A stretch of DNA of 64,000 bases from positions 1,156,501-1,220,500 of the forward strand of contig NZ_LR134338.1 in NCBI RefSeq assembly GCF_900637055.1. Direction: 5' to 3'. Below, in pieces: positions 51,559-60,417 of the stretch. Source of the stretch: Brevibacillus brevis. GTDB taxonomy: Bacteria; Bacillota; Bacilli; Brevibacillales; Brevibacillaceae. The notes below the pieces were generated by a model, which did no database searches, had not been told where the DNA came from, and was given only the letters and a program-made list of their open reading frames with translations. The first letter of the stretch is position 1; every line of letters starts with the position of its first letter. Position numbers and translations under genes: made by a program.

Positions 51559-52288
51559 AAGAATGATTCGGGAAGGCTTGAAAATGTTAATTGAAAAAGG
51601 AACATCTGGTTTTGCCGTTATGGCAGAAGCGGAAAATGGGAAGGATGCCCTGCATTATCTGCGCACGGAAATGCCTGATTTGATTGTGACAGATATCCGC
51701 ATGCGGGAAGTCGACGGCTTGGCGCTGATCGGGAAAATTCGGGAGATGTATGAGGAGTTGCCGATCGTGATTATTAGTGGCTATGGTGATTTTCACTACG
51801 CACAGAAAGCATTGAAGTACAAAGTCTCCGACTATCTTTTGAAGCCTATTGATCGATTAGAACTGATAAGCACGCTCGCAAAAATCAGGCAAGTGTTGGA
51901 TCGCAAAAAGAAAGTCCGGGAAGAAGAAAACACTGTCGACGGCAGCCACAGAGAAGAAAGACAAATCATTCGCAAGGTAAAAGCATTCATTCACGATCAT
52001 TTGGACGGGGATCTGAGACTCCAGACGCTGGCGGAGTCTGTTCATTTGAATCCGATTTATTTGAGTCAATTGTTCAAGACCGAGACGGGGGAAAATGTTT
52101 CTGACTACATCACGCAGGTGAGGATGAACCGCGCCAAGCAGCTGTTATACGAGACGAGGCTGAAGGTGTATGATATCGCCCGCTTAGTAGGGTATCAGAG
52201 CGCGAAGCATTTCATGCTGGTATTCAAAAAGGAAGTCGGGATGACACCCGGAGGCTACCGAGACAGCGTAGGTACTGAAGATCTTTAA
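51530..52288 (+). CDS. YesN-type AraC-family response regulator
   Basis: A 252-residue response regulator. The receiver (1-120) has Glu8/Asp9, phosphoacceptor Asp55 and the LLKPID lysine. The AraC DNA-binding domain (about 145-248) has LQTLAESVHLNPIYLSQLFK and ARLVGYQSAKHFMLVFKKEVGMTPG, each cut here to its core (LAESVHLNPIYLSQLF; VGYQSAKHFMLVFKK). It is shorter than the classical ~500-residue YesN, lacking the long linker. The cognate kinase gene overlaps it. Expected target: the operon starting at 52380. Confidence 0.92.
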   Translation: MYKVLLVEDERMIREGLKMLIEKGTSGFAVMAEAENGKDALHYLRTEMPDLIVTDIRMREVDGLALIGKIREMYEELPIVIISGYGDFHYAQKALKYKVSDYLLKPIDRLELISTLAKIRQVLDRKKKVREEENTVDGSHREERQIIRKVKAFIHDHLDGDLRLQTLAESVHLNPIYLSQLFKTETGENVSDYITQVRMNRAKQLLYETRLKVYDIARLVGYQSAKHFMLVFKKEVGMTPGGYRDSVGTEDL

Positions 52289-52379
52289 ATCTCATACCAA
52301 ATCTAAATACCGCGTGATTTATCTTACTATTCACTCAATTCTATACTGGTGACAGGGAAAACAGATAAGGAGGTACGCC

Positions 52380-53672
52380 ATGAAAAAGGCAATCCTGTTG
52401 GCATTGTCTACTGCTTTGACAGCGTTTACATTTGGGTGCAGCAACACCGCGACAACTCCCGGTGACTCCACAACGGGCAAGAAAGAAGCAGTCGAGCTTA
52501 CGTTTTTGACATGGGGCAACCAAGCCCACCTGGACCTGTATACGAAGCTCTCTGAAAAATTTACCCAACAAAACCCGACCATCAAGGTGAAGCTGGAATC
52601 TGTGCCATTCCCCGATTACCAGCAAAAGGTGACGGTGCTGGCTGCTGGTCAGGAGCTGCCTGACATCGGGTGGGTGTCTGAGAGAATGGTCCCGCAGTTT
52701 ATGGAGAATGGGATATTGGAAGATGTCTCGGATGTAAAGAACGATGCTGCTTTTAAGCTGGACGACTTTATTCCGTCGACGCTTGAGCTGTTCCAAAAAG
52801 ACGACAAATTGTACGGACTGCCGTTTTCTACCCCGCCTACCGTGATGTTTTACAACAAAGACTTGTTTGACAAGGCAGGCCTGAAATCGCCGAACGAACT
52901 AGCGAAAGAAGGAAAATGGACGTGGGAGGAGTTCGAAAAGTCGGCACAAGCGATCTCGAGCGGAACCGGGGTGAGCAAAATCTACGGGGCCAACTTCTTC
53001 CGTGATTGGAAAACGTGGATCATCCTGTCTTCCTATTCATGGTCAAATGGCAGCGGCCCGTTCAACAAAGAAATGAATCAGTTTACGTGGAATGACCAAT
53101 ACGGGGTGGAGACACTCAGCATGCTCCAACGGATGATGTTTACCGATGGGTCGCATCCGAAGGCGGGAGAGCAAGTCAGCTTTGAATCAGGCAAAATTGG
53201 CATGTTCTTTGATGTGTACAGCTACGTTTCGAAGGCACGGACGATCAAGGACTTTAAGTGGGACATTGCTCCGATGCCAGCGGGTTCACAAGGCTCGGCA
53301 CCGATGCTTGGTCAGGCAGGGTATTCGATTTTCAAAGGAACCAAACATTTGGAGGAGACTAAGCTATTCCTCAAGTTTCTCGCGAGTGAGCAGGGTGTCC
53401 AGGAGACCTCGACGTACTTTGTACCGCCGCGTTTGTCTGTTCTAAATTCCGATCCGTTTTTGAATGTTCCAGGCAACCCAGACCCTGCACACATCAAGCA
53501 GGCGGTTATCGACGAAATGCCTAAGGCACATCTGCAACCAGGGCATGTGGACTGGCAAAAAATCGACACGACGATACTGGCTGGATTTGATCAATTATTT
53601 GGTCAAACGGCACAGCCTGCGGATATCGTGAAGGCGCTGGAAGAGAAAGTCAATCCGATCATGAAAAAGTAA
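52380..53672 (+). CDS. sugar ABC transporter substrate-binding lipoprotein
   Basis: A 430-residue SBP_bac_1 family protein. Lipobox FTFGC (Cys20). ELTFLTWGNQAHLDLYTKL begins the mature domain, and the LYGLPFSTPPTVMFYNKDLFD block is typical of oligosaccharide binders (shown in part, LPFSTPPTVMFYNKDLF). AAGGAGGTACGCC precedes the ATG. A strong hairpin without T run follows (53677-53709) and may stabilise its transcript. The ligand is unknown; the partners suggest a modified or uncommon sugar. Confidence 0.9.
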   Translation: MKKAILLALSTALTAFTFGCSNTATTPGDSTTGKKEAVELTFLTWGNQAHLDLYTKLSEKFTQQNPTIKVKLESVPFPDYQQKVTVLAAGQELPDIGWVSERMVPQFMENGILEDVSDVKNDAAFKLDDFIPSTLELFQKDDKLYGLPFSTPPTVMFYNKDLFDKAGLKSPNELAKEGKWTWEEFEKSAQAISSGTGVSKIYGANFFRDWKTWIILSSYSWSNGSGPFNKEMNQFTWNDQYGVETLSMLQRMMFTDGSHPKAGEQVSFESGKIGMFFDVYSYVSKARTIKDFKWDIAPMPAGSQGSAPMLGQAGYSIFKGTKHLEETKLFLKFLASEQGVQETSTYFVPPRLSVLNSDPFLNVPGNPDPAHIKQAVIDEMPKAHLQPGHVDWQKIDTTILAGFDQLFGQTAQPADIVKALEEKVNPIMKK

Positions 53673-53676
53673 GCTC

Positions 53677-53709
53677 GTCACAACGGTCTGGGATACAGGC
53701 CGTTGTGAC
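53677..53709 (+). other. intercistronic hairpin after the sugar-binding protein gene
   Basis: GTCACAACGG and CCGTTGTGAC are perfect 10-bp arms around 13 nt. No T run follows, so it is more likely an RNA-stabilising or attenuating element than a full terminator. Confidence 0.65.
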
Positions 53710-53726
53710 TTGAAAGGGAGGTTACG

Positions 53727-54413
53727 ATGAATCGTTTTCAACAGGCACTGGAAGAGAAGCCGTTTCTGCTCATGGTCAGTCTCCCGCAAAATGATGAGAC
53801 CTTGGCCAGAGCAGCGATGGAGGAAGGTGCAGATGGCTTGAAGATGCACATCAATGTGTACCACCGTGCCAGTGGCAATCGGTTCGGTCCTTTGGCTGAA
53901 TATACGGACTTTCTCCAAACGATACGCAGCCAGTTCGCAGGGCCGATTGGCATTGTCCCGGGCGGGTCAATGGAGGAGCTCAATCCCGAGGAAATCAAGC
54001 AGTTCGATTCGCTGGGAATCGACTTCATCTCCATCTATGGTCATCATTTGCCAGCCTCCCTTTTGAAAATCGGAGGGGTGACGAGTACGTTTGCCATCGA
54101 TGATCAGTTTGATTTGAATCGATTGGAAGCTGTGAAGCATTTTCCCATGACCGCATTGGAGGCGTCGATTATTCCGGGGAGTGAGTATGGCACGAGACTT
54201 ACGTTTGCCGACCTGCTCACCTATCGGTACATCGTAGAGAAGGCAGGCATTCCCATTATCGTCCCAACACAGCGAAAAATTGTGGCAGAGGATATGGAAG
54301 CTCTGCGGGAAACGGGGGTACGTGTCCTGTTAGCAGGAGCGATGGCGATCGGGAGAACCGAGGATGAAATTCGCCGTTCCATCCATGCATTGCGGAATGC
54401 GATTGACAACTAA
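53727..54413 (+). CDS. TIM-barrel protein of unknown function
   Basis: A 228-residue soluble protein that reads as a small (beta/alpha)8 barrel. Strands are visible at PFLLMVSLP, GADGLKMHIN, GPIGIVPGGS, GIDFISIYG, TSTFAID, MTALEASIIPG, IPIIVPTQ and VRVLLAGAMAIG, the last two forming a phosphate-binding-like end. It recalls NanE, HisA or related phospho-sugar barrels, but I cannot assign it. AAAGGGAGGTTACG precedes the ATG. It lies between the binding protein and permease genes, so it probably acts on the imported compound, perhaps as epimerase, isomerase or aldolase (inference). Confidence 0.7.
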   Translation: MNRFQQALEEKPFLLMVSLPQNDETLARAAMEEGADGLKMHINVYHRASGNRFGPLAEYTDFLQTIRSQFAGPIGIVPGGSMEELNPEEIKQFDSLGIDFISIYGHHLPASLLKIGGVTSTFAIDDQFDLNRLEAVKHFPMTALEASIIPGSEYGTRLTFADLLTYRYIVEKAGIPIIVPTQRKIVAEDMEALRETGVRVLLAGAMAIGRTEDEIRRSIHALRNAIDN

Positions 54414-54424
54414 GGAGGGATCGT

Positions 54425-55363
54425 ATGGAGAGCAAGTTGAATGTCCCGCTCTCTCCTGATAAGAGAACAAGTGGCACAAGGAAAAAATCCTTCAACCGGG
54501 AAGCGAATCTGACAGGATGGCTGTTTATAAGTCCGATGGTCATCGGGTTTGTGGCGCTGTTGCTAGGCCCGCTCTTGCTCGCGCTGTACATGAGCTTTAC
54601 GGATTGGCCGTTACTAGGGGAAGCCGAATTTATTGGTTTGGAAAATTACAGAGCGATCTTTCAGGATGCCGAATTTTGGACGGTCGTGGGCAATACATTT
54701 ACGTTCTCGGCCGGACTCGTCCCCTTGAACATCGTGTTGGCGTTGGGGTTGGCCTTGCTGCTTGTGCGCAAGCTGCCGGGGATCGGGATTTTCCGCACGG
54801 CCATTTTTGTGCCGGTCATGACATCACTGATCGTCTGGGCAATTGTGTGGAAGTATTTGTTTGCGACAGACACAGGGTTTATCAATCAAATCTTGCAGAT
54901 GTTCGGGATTACAGGTCCCTCGTGGCTTTACAATCCAAAGCTGGCAATGCCAGTGGTGATCGTGACGAGTGTCCTGAAAAATGTGGGCTTGAACATGGTT
55001 CTGTTCATCGCTGCCTTACAGCAGGTGCCCGTTCACTTATATGAGGCGGCACGCATTGATGGAGCTAGTCGGACGCGTCAATTGTTTCAGATTACGATCC
55101 CGATGATCAGTCCGACGGTTTTTTTAACCACGTTGTTGACGATCATCGGCTCACTCAAGGTATTTGGGCAGATTTACGTCATGACTCAGGGTGGTCCGGA
55201 TAACAGTACAAAGGTGCTCGTCTATTACATTTGGGAGCGTGCCTTCAAAAACTTTGAATTCGGCTATGCGTCTGCACTTGCCTTTGTGCTGTTCTTTATC
55301 ATTTTAGTGTTCACGCTCTTGCAGTGGCAGTTTAGAAAAAGGTGGGTGTTCCATGAAGAGTAA
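54425..55363 (+). CDS. sugar ABC transporter permease (UgpA/MalF type)
   Basis: A 312-residue permease with six membrane segments and the EAA loop YEAARIDGASRTRQLFQITIPM (core EAARIDGASRTRQLFQITIP). The cytoplasmic N-terminus is basic (about 25 residues). AAGGAGGGATCGT precedes the ATG, 11 bp after the TIM-barrel gene. It forms the channel with the next gene, which overlaps it by 11 bp. No ATPase gene is in the operon, so a shared MsmX-like ATPase is expected to power it. Confidence 0.92.
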   Translation: MESKLNVPLSPDKRTSGTRKKSFNREANLTGWLFISPMVIGFVALLLGPLLLALYMSFTDWPLLGEAEFIGLENYRAIFQDAEFWTVVGNTFTFSAGLVPLNIVLALGLALLLVRKLPGIGIFRTAIFVPVMTSLIVWAIVWKYLFATDTGFINQILQMFGITGPSWLYNPKLAMPVVIVTSVLKNVGLNMVLFIAALQQVPVHLYEAARIDGASRTRQLFQITIPMISPTVFLTTLLTIIGSLKVFGQIYVMTQGGPDNSTKVLVYYIWERAFKNFEFGYASALAFVLFFIILVFTLLQWQFRKRWVFHEE

Positions 55364-56210
55364 TCGCCACGGATTACATGCGGGCAAGTTATTGGGGATT
55401 GGCGGTCACTATGTAGCGTTAGGAGCGATATCCCTACTGATGCTGGTGCCTTTTTTGTGGATGCTCTCTACATCGTTAAAAGAGCCAGCCAAAATATTTG
55501 TCTTTCCGCCAGAGTTTATCCCTTCGTCGATCCGCTTGGAGAACTACACGGAGGTTTTGGCGAATACGCCGTTTCATTTGTTCTATTGGAACAGTCTGTA
55601 CATTGCGATTCTGGTCACGGTTGGAACAGTATTATTCGCCTCGATTGCGGGCTATGCGTTTGCCCGTATTCCGTTTCGCGGGCGTAATATCGTCTTTCTG
55701 GTGCTGCTGTCGACGATGATGATCCCGCATGAGGTGACGTCGATTCCGATGTTTTTGTTCATGCGCATGCTTGGATTTATCAATACGCATGTGCCACTGA
55801 TCGTGCTTCCCATTTTCGGGGCAGGCGGAATTTTTGGTGTGTTCGTCATGCGCCAGTTTTTCCTCGGGATTCCGAAAGAACTGGAGGAGGCGGCGATGAT
55901 TGATGGCTGCTCGCGTTGGCGGATTTACTGGAGCATCATGCTGCCACTGGCGAAGCCAGCCATCGCGACGCTGACGATTTTTACGTTTTTGACGAGTTGG
56001 AACGAGTTTTACGATCCGCTCATTTTCATCAACGACAGAGAGCTGATGACGCTGCCGCTCGCTTTGTCCTTGTTTACGGATGAAGTAGGGACAGCTTGGC
56101 ATCATCTGATGAGTGCGTCCGTCATGGCGACCTTGCCGCTTTTGATCGTGTTCTTTTTCGCCCAAAAGCAGTTTATCGAGGGAGTATCGATGACGGGTCT
56201 AAAAGATTAA
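55353..56210 (+). CDS. sugar ABC transporter permease (UgpE/MalG type)
   Basis: A 285-residue permease with six membrane segments. The EAA loop is ELEEAAMIDGCSRWRIYWSI and the ending FFFAQKQFIEGVSMTGLKD is standard for the MalG/UgpE group (QKQFIEGVSMTGLKD). It starts inside the preceding gene (GTGGGTGTTCC before the ATG), giving translational coupling. It is the second channel half of the carbohydrate importer. Confidence 0.92.
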   Translation: MKSNRHGLHAGKLLGIGGHYVALGAISLLMLVPFLWMLSTSLKEPAKIFVFPPEFIPSSIRLENYTEVLANTPFHLFYWNSLYIAILVTVGTVLFASIAGYAFARIPFRGRNIVFLVLLSTMMIPHEVTSIPMFLFMRMLGFINTHVPLIVLPIFGAGGIFGVFVMRQFFLGIPKELEEAAMIDGCSRWRIYWSIMLPLAKPAIATLTIFTFLTSWNEFYDPLIFINDRELMTLPLALSLFTDEVGTAWHHLMSASVMATLPLLIVFFFAQKQFIEGVSMTGLKD

Positions 56211-56237
56211 AGGAAGTTCAACAAGGAGTGAGTGCAG

Positions 56238-57581
56238 ATGGAGCGAGTAGTGGAAGCAGATGTAGTCGTGGTAGGCGGGGGGCCAGCAGGAATCAGTGCC
56301 GCTCTCGCCAGCGGGCGATTGGGAGCCAAAACGATCCTGATCGAGCGTTACGGCTTTCTCGGAGGGATGTCGACGATTGCGCTCGTTTATCCGTGGATGA
56401 CGTTTCATACGGAGAAAGGCGAGCAAGTCATCAAAGGAATTGCACAGGAAATCGTCGACCGCTTGCAAGAAAAGGGGGGATCGCCTGGACATTTGCAGGA
56501 TACGGTGGGATTCGTCAGTACAGTCACGCCGTATCATCCGGAAATTTACAAGCTGGTAGCCGTGGAAATGCTCAAGGAAGCGGGCGTCAAGCTTTTTGTA
56601 CACAGCTTTGTCGATCATGTGAAGGTAGAGGGGAAAGAGATTACTTCGGTTACGCTCACCAGCAAATCGGGCAAGTATGAAATCAAGGCCAAGGTGTTCG
56701 TCGATGCGACAGGAGATGCAGATATCGCTTATTTATCGGGAGCGCCGACGAGCAAAGGTCGAGATGCAGATGGGCTGACACAGCCGATGACCATGAAGTT
56801 TCGCATGCGCGGCGTCGATCTGGAGCAGGTGAAAGAGTATATGCTTAATCATCCGGATGAGTTTTATCATAAGACGCCGTTTTCACAGTTGTCGTCCATT
56901 CCATTGACGGGTGTTCAAGGCTTTTATACGCATTGGAAGTTGTCAGGTGTTCCGATTAATCGAGATCAAGTTCTGTTTTTCACAGGGCCCGAGAGCGATG
57001 AAGTTCTGATCAATTGCACGCGGGTGCAGGGGCTGGATGGAACAGATGTTGAGGATTTGACGGAAGCAGAGGAAGAAGGGAGACGTCAAGTGTTAATGAT
57101 GTCTGAATTTTTAAAAAACAAAGTTCCGGGTTTTGCGAAAGCATCCATCTCCGCAGTCGGAACGCAAATTGGCATCCGTGAGACACGCAGAATCGTCGGG
57201 GAGTACAGTTTGACGATCGAAGACGTGGTTGCGGGCAGGCGTTTTCCGGATGTCGTCGCACGAAGCGGCTATCCGGTTGACATTCACGATCCTTCTGGCA
57301 AAGGCGTAGTAGCAGCAGATATTGAAGGGGAGGGCGCTTATGACATTCCATATCGATGCCTGCTCCCTCAGTCTATCGACAACCTGCTTGCGGCGGGGCG
57401 TTGTATCTCTACGACGCATGAGGCGCTGGCTACGATCAGGCTCACCCCGAGCTGTATGGCTACAGGGCAAGCAGCAGGTACAGCAGCGGCCATTGCGTTT
57501 CACGACAAGACCACTCCGCGTTTGATTCACGTAGCGAAATTACAGGAACAATTGCGTCTAGCGAATGCCGTCCTTGATTAA
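56238..57581 (+). CDS. FAD-dependent oxidoreductase (PF12831-like)
   Basis: A 447-residue flavoprotein. The N-terminal FAD-binding Rossmann motif is VVVGGGPAGISAALASGRLG, followed by the family block GGMSTIALVYPW. ATGDADIAYLSG is the middle motif and the C-terminal FAD motif is NLLAAGRCISTTHEA. The family oxidises or reduces diverse small molecules; several members sit in carbohydrate operons of Paenibacillaceae-type bacteria. ATG 56238 follows AAGGAG at 9 nt. It is 27 bp behind the permeases and 30 bp before the DUF4127 gene, so it is part of the operon. Substrate: probably the imported sugar or a derivative (inference). Confidence 0.87.
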   Translation: MERVVEADVVVVGGGPAGISAALASGRLGAKTILIERYGFLGGMSTIALVYPWMTFHTEKGEQVIKGIAQEIVDRLQEKGGSPGHLQDTVGFVSTVTPYHPEIYKLVAVEMLKEAGVKLFVHSFVDHVKVEGKEITSVTLTSKSGKYEIKAKVFVDATGDADIAYLSGAPTSKGRDADGLTQPMTMKFRMRGVDLEQVKEYMLNHPDEFYHKTPFSQLSSIPLTGVQGFYTHWKLSGVPINRDQVLFFTGPESDEVLINCTRVQGLDGTDVEDLTEAEEEGRRQVLMMSEFLKNKVPGFAKASISAVGTQIGIRETRRIVGEYSLTIEDVVAGRRFPDVVARSGYPVDIHDPSGKGVVAADIEGEGAYDIPYRCLLPQSIDNLLAAGRCISTTHEALATIRLTPSCMATGQAAGTAAAIAFHDKTTPRLIHVAKLQEQLRLANAVLD

Positions 57582-57611
57582 ACCTTTTCATGTTGAAAGG
57601 AGATTGGATCT

Positions 57612-59300
57612 ATGAAAAAGTTGCGCGTTGTCATTTCGACACTGGCTATGGCAGCACTAGTAACAGGCATGGTTCCATTTGCGCAGACGAGTATAGTTGC
57701 GGCGAAAAAAGCGTCACCCAAGCCAATTGCCAACGTCGCCCTTGTTCCCCTCGATGATCGCCCGGTCAATACGTATTTTCCGCAAATGTCAGCACGGGCA
57801 GGCGGGGTGGAGGCGATTATGCCGGATGAAGACATGCTGGGTCACTTTATGACCCCGGGCGATGGGGAAGAAATTGGCGATTGGCTGATCAAACAAGCAA
57901 GCAAAGTGGACGGCTCAGTCATCTCTGTCAGCATGCTGGCATATGGCGGGCTGGTTGCGTCCCGTACCGATCAACAGTCCTATGAAGATGCCCTGTCGAA
58001 TATCGAAGCCATTAAGAGACTGAGAGATAAACATTCCAAAAAGCCGATCTACGTCTTCGATACGATTCAACGCTTGGCGGTGACGGCGACTGATCCCGAA
58101 ACATTGAAGTACTATGAGCAAATCAGAGAATGGGCCATTTTATACGATGAAGTGCACAACCTCGGCATGACGGAAAAAAAGGACCGGCTCGATCAGTTGG
58201 AAAGGGAGATTCCCGAGTCTGTGCTGGAAGATTACTTGAACGCCCGCGAGCGTAACCACAAGATTAACTCCTTGTTGATCGACTGGGTAAAGGACGGGAC
58301 CATTGATTATTTAGTGCTGGCTCAGGATGACGCTGCTCCCCATGGCCTTCATCGGGCAGAGCGGGAGATCTTGGTCAAAAAAGCAAAGGAGCTGGATGTA
58401 GAGGATCGTGTAGCGATTTTCCCTGGAGCAGACGAAGTAGGAACGGTCTTGTTGAGCAGATTCGCCTTGAATGAAATGCGCATCCATCCAAAAGTAGCAG
58501 TCGAGTATTCGGGTATAGACGGCAGTGAGTGGACGGCGCCGTTTGAAGACACGACCTTTGATGTAAATGTCGAGAAGCATATCATCGCAGCAGGCGGCAA
58601 ACCAGTCCGGGACGAAGACGACGCAGATATCGTGTTAATGATCAATTCACCGAAGAAAAAAGGACAGAGCAACGCAGAGAGACGCGAAGACCTGGATGAG
58701 TTCGTCGAAGAAATCAACGAGCTTCTGGAGGAAGGAAAGCAGGTCGCCATTACAGACGTGACGATTACAAACAAAGCTGACCCTGAGTTGATCGAGCGAC
58801 TACAAGAAGAAGTAAAGCTGCCGGAATTGTTCGCGTACACGGCATGGGGAACGGCGGGAAACAATATGGGAAGCGCGTTGGGACAGGCGTTGCAACGATC
58901 AGCCTTTTTGGAAAAAGGAAATCAGTTCGGTGTGCCCTTAACGGTGGATGCGGCAGAAACCCATATCAATCTGCTCTTGTCATCGTTTGTAAATGACCAT
59001 CATTACCGCAATGAAGTCATGGCAGAAGCACGCGATCTCGTTAAAGAGTTAAACGGAAATGAATGGAATCTCGGAGATGATTATGACGAAGTCAATGAGT
59101 TTGTGAGGGATGCACTGACACCACATGCGGACGAATGGTACGAAAACTACTTTGCCAATCAATCGCTGGTTATCGGGAAGCGAGGCAAGAATACGTTTCA
59201 AGGCGAAATCGTCGAATTAACAGATAGGGAGATCAAGCTTCCTTGGGAGCGGTTGTTTGAAGTCTTTGTCGGGCCAGAAGTGAAGATTGAAAGGAAATAA
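57612..59300 (+). CDS. exported DUF4127 family protein
   Basis: A 562-residue protein with a signal peptide (about 1-31) and no lipobox. The DUF4127 hallmark NVALVPLDDRPVNTYFP begins the mature part, and later blocks include SVSMLAYGGLVASRT, LAQDDAAPHGLH, GADEVGTVLLSRFA and AYTAWGTAGNNMGSALGQA. No member has a described reaction to my knowledge; the many Asp/His motifs suggest a metal-dependent or glycan-processing enzyme. GAAAGGAGATTGGATCT precedes the ATG. It is the last gene of the sugar operon and would act outside the membrane on the substrate before import. Confidence 0.88.
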   Translation: MKKLRVVISTLAMAALVTGMVPFAQTSIVAAKKASPKPIANVALVPLDDRPVNTYFPQMSARAGGVEAIMPDEDMLGHFMTPGDGEEIGDWLIKQASKVDGSVISVSMLAYGGLVASRTDQQSYEDALSNIEAIKRLRDKHSKKPIYVFDTIQRLAVTATDPETLKYYEQIREWAILYDEVHNLGMTEKKDRLDQLEREIPESVLEDYLNARERNHKINSLLIDWVKDGTIDYLVLAQDDAAPHGLHRAEREILVKKAKELDVEDRVAIFPGADEVGTVLLSRFALNEMRIHPKVAVEYSGIDGSEWTAPFEDTTFDVNVEKHIIAAGGKPVRDEDDADIVLMINSPKKKGQSNAERREDLDEFVEEINELLEEGKQVAITDVTITNKADPELIERLQEEVKLPELFAYTAWGTAGNNMGSALGQALQRSAFLEKGNQFGVPLTVDAAETHINLLLSSFVNDHHYRNEVMAEARDLVKELNGNEWNLGDDYDEVNEFVRDALTPHADEWYENYFANQSLVIGKRGKNTFQGEIVELTDREIKLPWERLFEVFVGPEVKIERK

Positions 59301-59373
59301 GATATAGAAGAAGGCGGTCTATTTTTCGAATCTGCACATATCATGTCTCTATCGCTATAAGAAGGTGACGAGG

Positions 59374-59847
59374 ATGGAGACTCTACAATGGTTGTATGTG
59401 AAGTATGACTTGGAAATGTATATGCGGGTAGTGGTGAGTGCGATTCTCGGTTTATTCATCGGGTGGGATCGCTCGCACAGAAACAAGCCTGCCGGGCTGA
59501 AAACGTATATGTATGTGTCCGTGGCCTGCACGCTCATCACACTTGTTTCCATTTACAGCACAAAGCTATACAGCGCGCCTGGCAACGGAACGATGATGGA
59601 CCCGATGCGCTTGGCTGCACAGATTGTCACAGGTCTTGGCTTTTTGGGAGCAGGCGTCATCTTGAAGGACGGCTTGAAAGTAAAAGGACTGACCTCCGCA
59701 GCCATGATCTTTTTCGCTGGAGGGATTGGCATAGGGATCGGAGCCGGATTTTACGGCATTGTGATATTCTCGGTCATCATCGCCTTTGTACTCGCCAGGA
59801 TCAGTCAGCGTGTGGAAGATGTCCAGCACAAGCGGTTAGGAAAGTGA
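59374..59847 (+). CDS. MgtC/SapB family membrane protein
   Basis: A 157-residue protein with four predicted membrane segments at 15-32, 45-62, 78-95 and 100-130. It matches the MgtC/SapB signature (VSAILGLFIGWDRSHRNKPAGLKTYM; cut: LGLFIGWDRSHRNKPAGLKT; QIVTGLGFLGAGVILKDG). The C-terminal regulatory domain of MgtC is absent. The family is linked to magnesium limitation and membrane potential. ATG 59374 follows AAGGTGACGAGG. It stands alone with a terminator behind it. Confidence 0.9.
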   Translation: METLQWLYVKYDLEMYMRVVVSAILGLFIGWDRSHRNKPAGLKTYMYVSVACTLITLVSIYSTKLYSAPGNGTMMDPMRLAAQIVTGLGFLGAGVILKDGLKVKGLTSAAMIFFAGGIGIGIGAGFYGIVIFSVIIAFVLARISQRVEDVQHKRLGK

Positions 59848-59856
59848 ATCATGGAG

Positions 59857-59882
59857 AAGCGGTGCATTAGCATCGCTTTTTT
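59857..59882 (+). terminator. terminator of the mgtC-like gene
   Basis: AAGCGGTGC and GCATCGCTT pair (one G-T) around ATTA, followed by T6. Confidence 0.85.
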
Positions 59883-59906
59883 CGTTTATAAGTGACTCGA
59901 GTGGGA

Positions 59907-60108
59907 GGAAGAAGCGAATTTCCAGTCTACGCTTCGGCCTACGCCCCGCAAGAAGTATGACTGTCCGCTTCGGAATAAATGGCGGGAGCGCTTCAAACCA
60001 GAAAACGTGAATGCGTTTTTGTATGTAATAAAAGCTTAAATTCCCCGCCATTTATTCCGAAGCTAGGTTGGGCTCCAGAGGCGCTTGGACTGGAAATTCG
60101 CTTCTTCC
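59907..60108. repeat. P element copy C: full 202-bp nested inverted repeat
   Basis: The outer arms (59907-59927 and 60088-60108) are a perfect 21-bp inverted repeat starting GGAAGAAGCGAATTTCC. The inner arms GCTTCGGAATAAATGGCGGG (59967-59986) and its exact complement (60044-60063) make a second 20-bp hairpin. Together they could fold as one long interrupted cruciform or RNA hairpin. Copies lie at 31.9 kb (short) and 38.3 kb (opposite orientation). With the D element it fills the 570-bp gap between the mgtC-like and aminopeptidase genes. Confidence 0.92.
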
Positions 60109-60187
60109 ACGCAGCTTCTCGTTATTGTTTGAAAGCAAATCTTAGAAGGTGAGTGCAGTACAATGATCTCAAGAACTTTTTTGTACA

Positions 60188-60329
60188 AACTTGCAAAACG
60201 CCTAAAAAGCTCGAAATCATCCACAGCTGTCCGGAAGTTCTGTCACATGTTTGGAAGGAGACCGCCCGAACGAAGAGAGGATATAGGCGACTGGAAAACA
60301 TGTGGCAGGGCTTCTCCCGACCACAACAG
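60188..60329 (+). repeat. D element copy 2: structured 142-bp repeat
   Basis: Collinear with 32073-32214: AACTTGCAAAACG, then 18 diverged bases, then 111 bp with about four differences. The CACATGTTT/AAACATGTG stem is conserved, while differences fall in the loop and flank. It follows a P element, as does copy 1. It ends 89 bp upstream of the aminopeptidase start, so it may lie in that gene's leader. Confidence 0.85.
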
Positions 60330-60417
60330 TGGGATCACGATTTTCCCGATGATATTCCTCTGACAAACGCGCGTTATGCTGGAAGAGCAATGAAAATCTG
60401 GAAAGGACGCGTGCACG

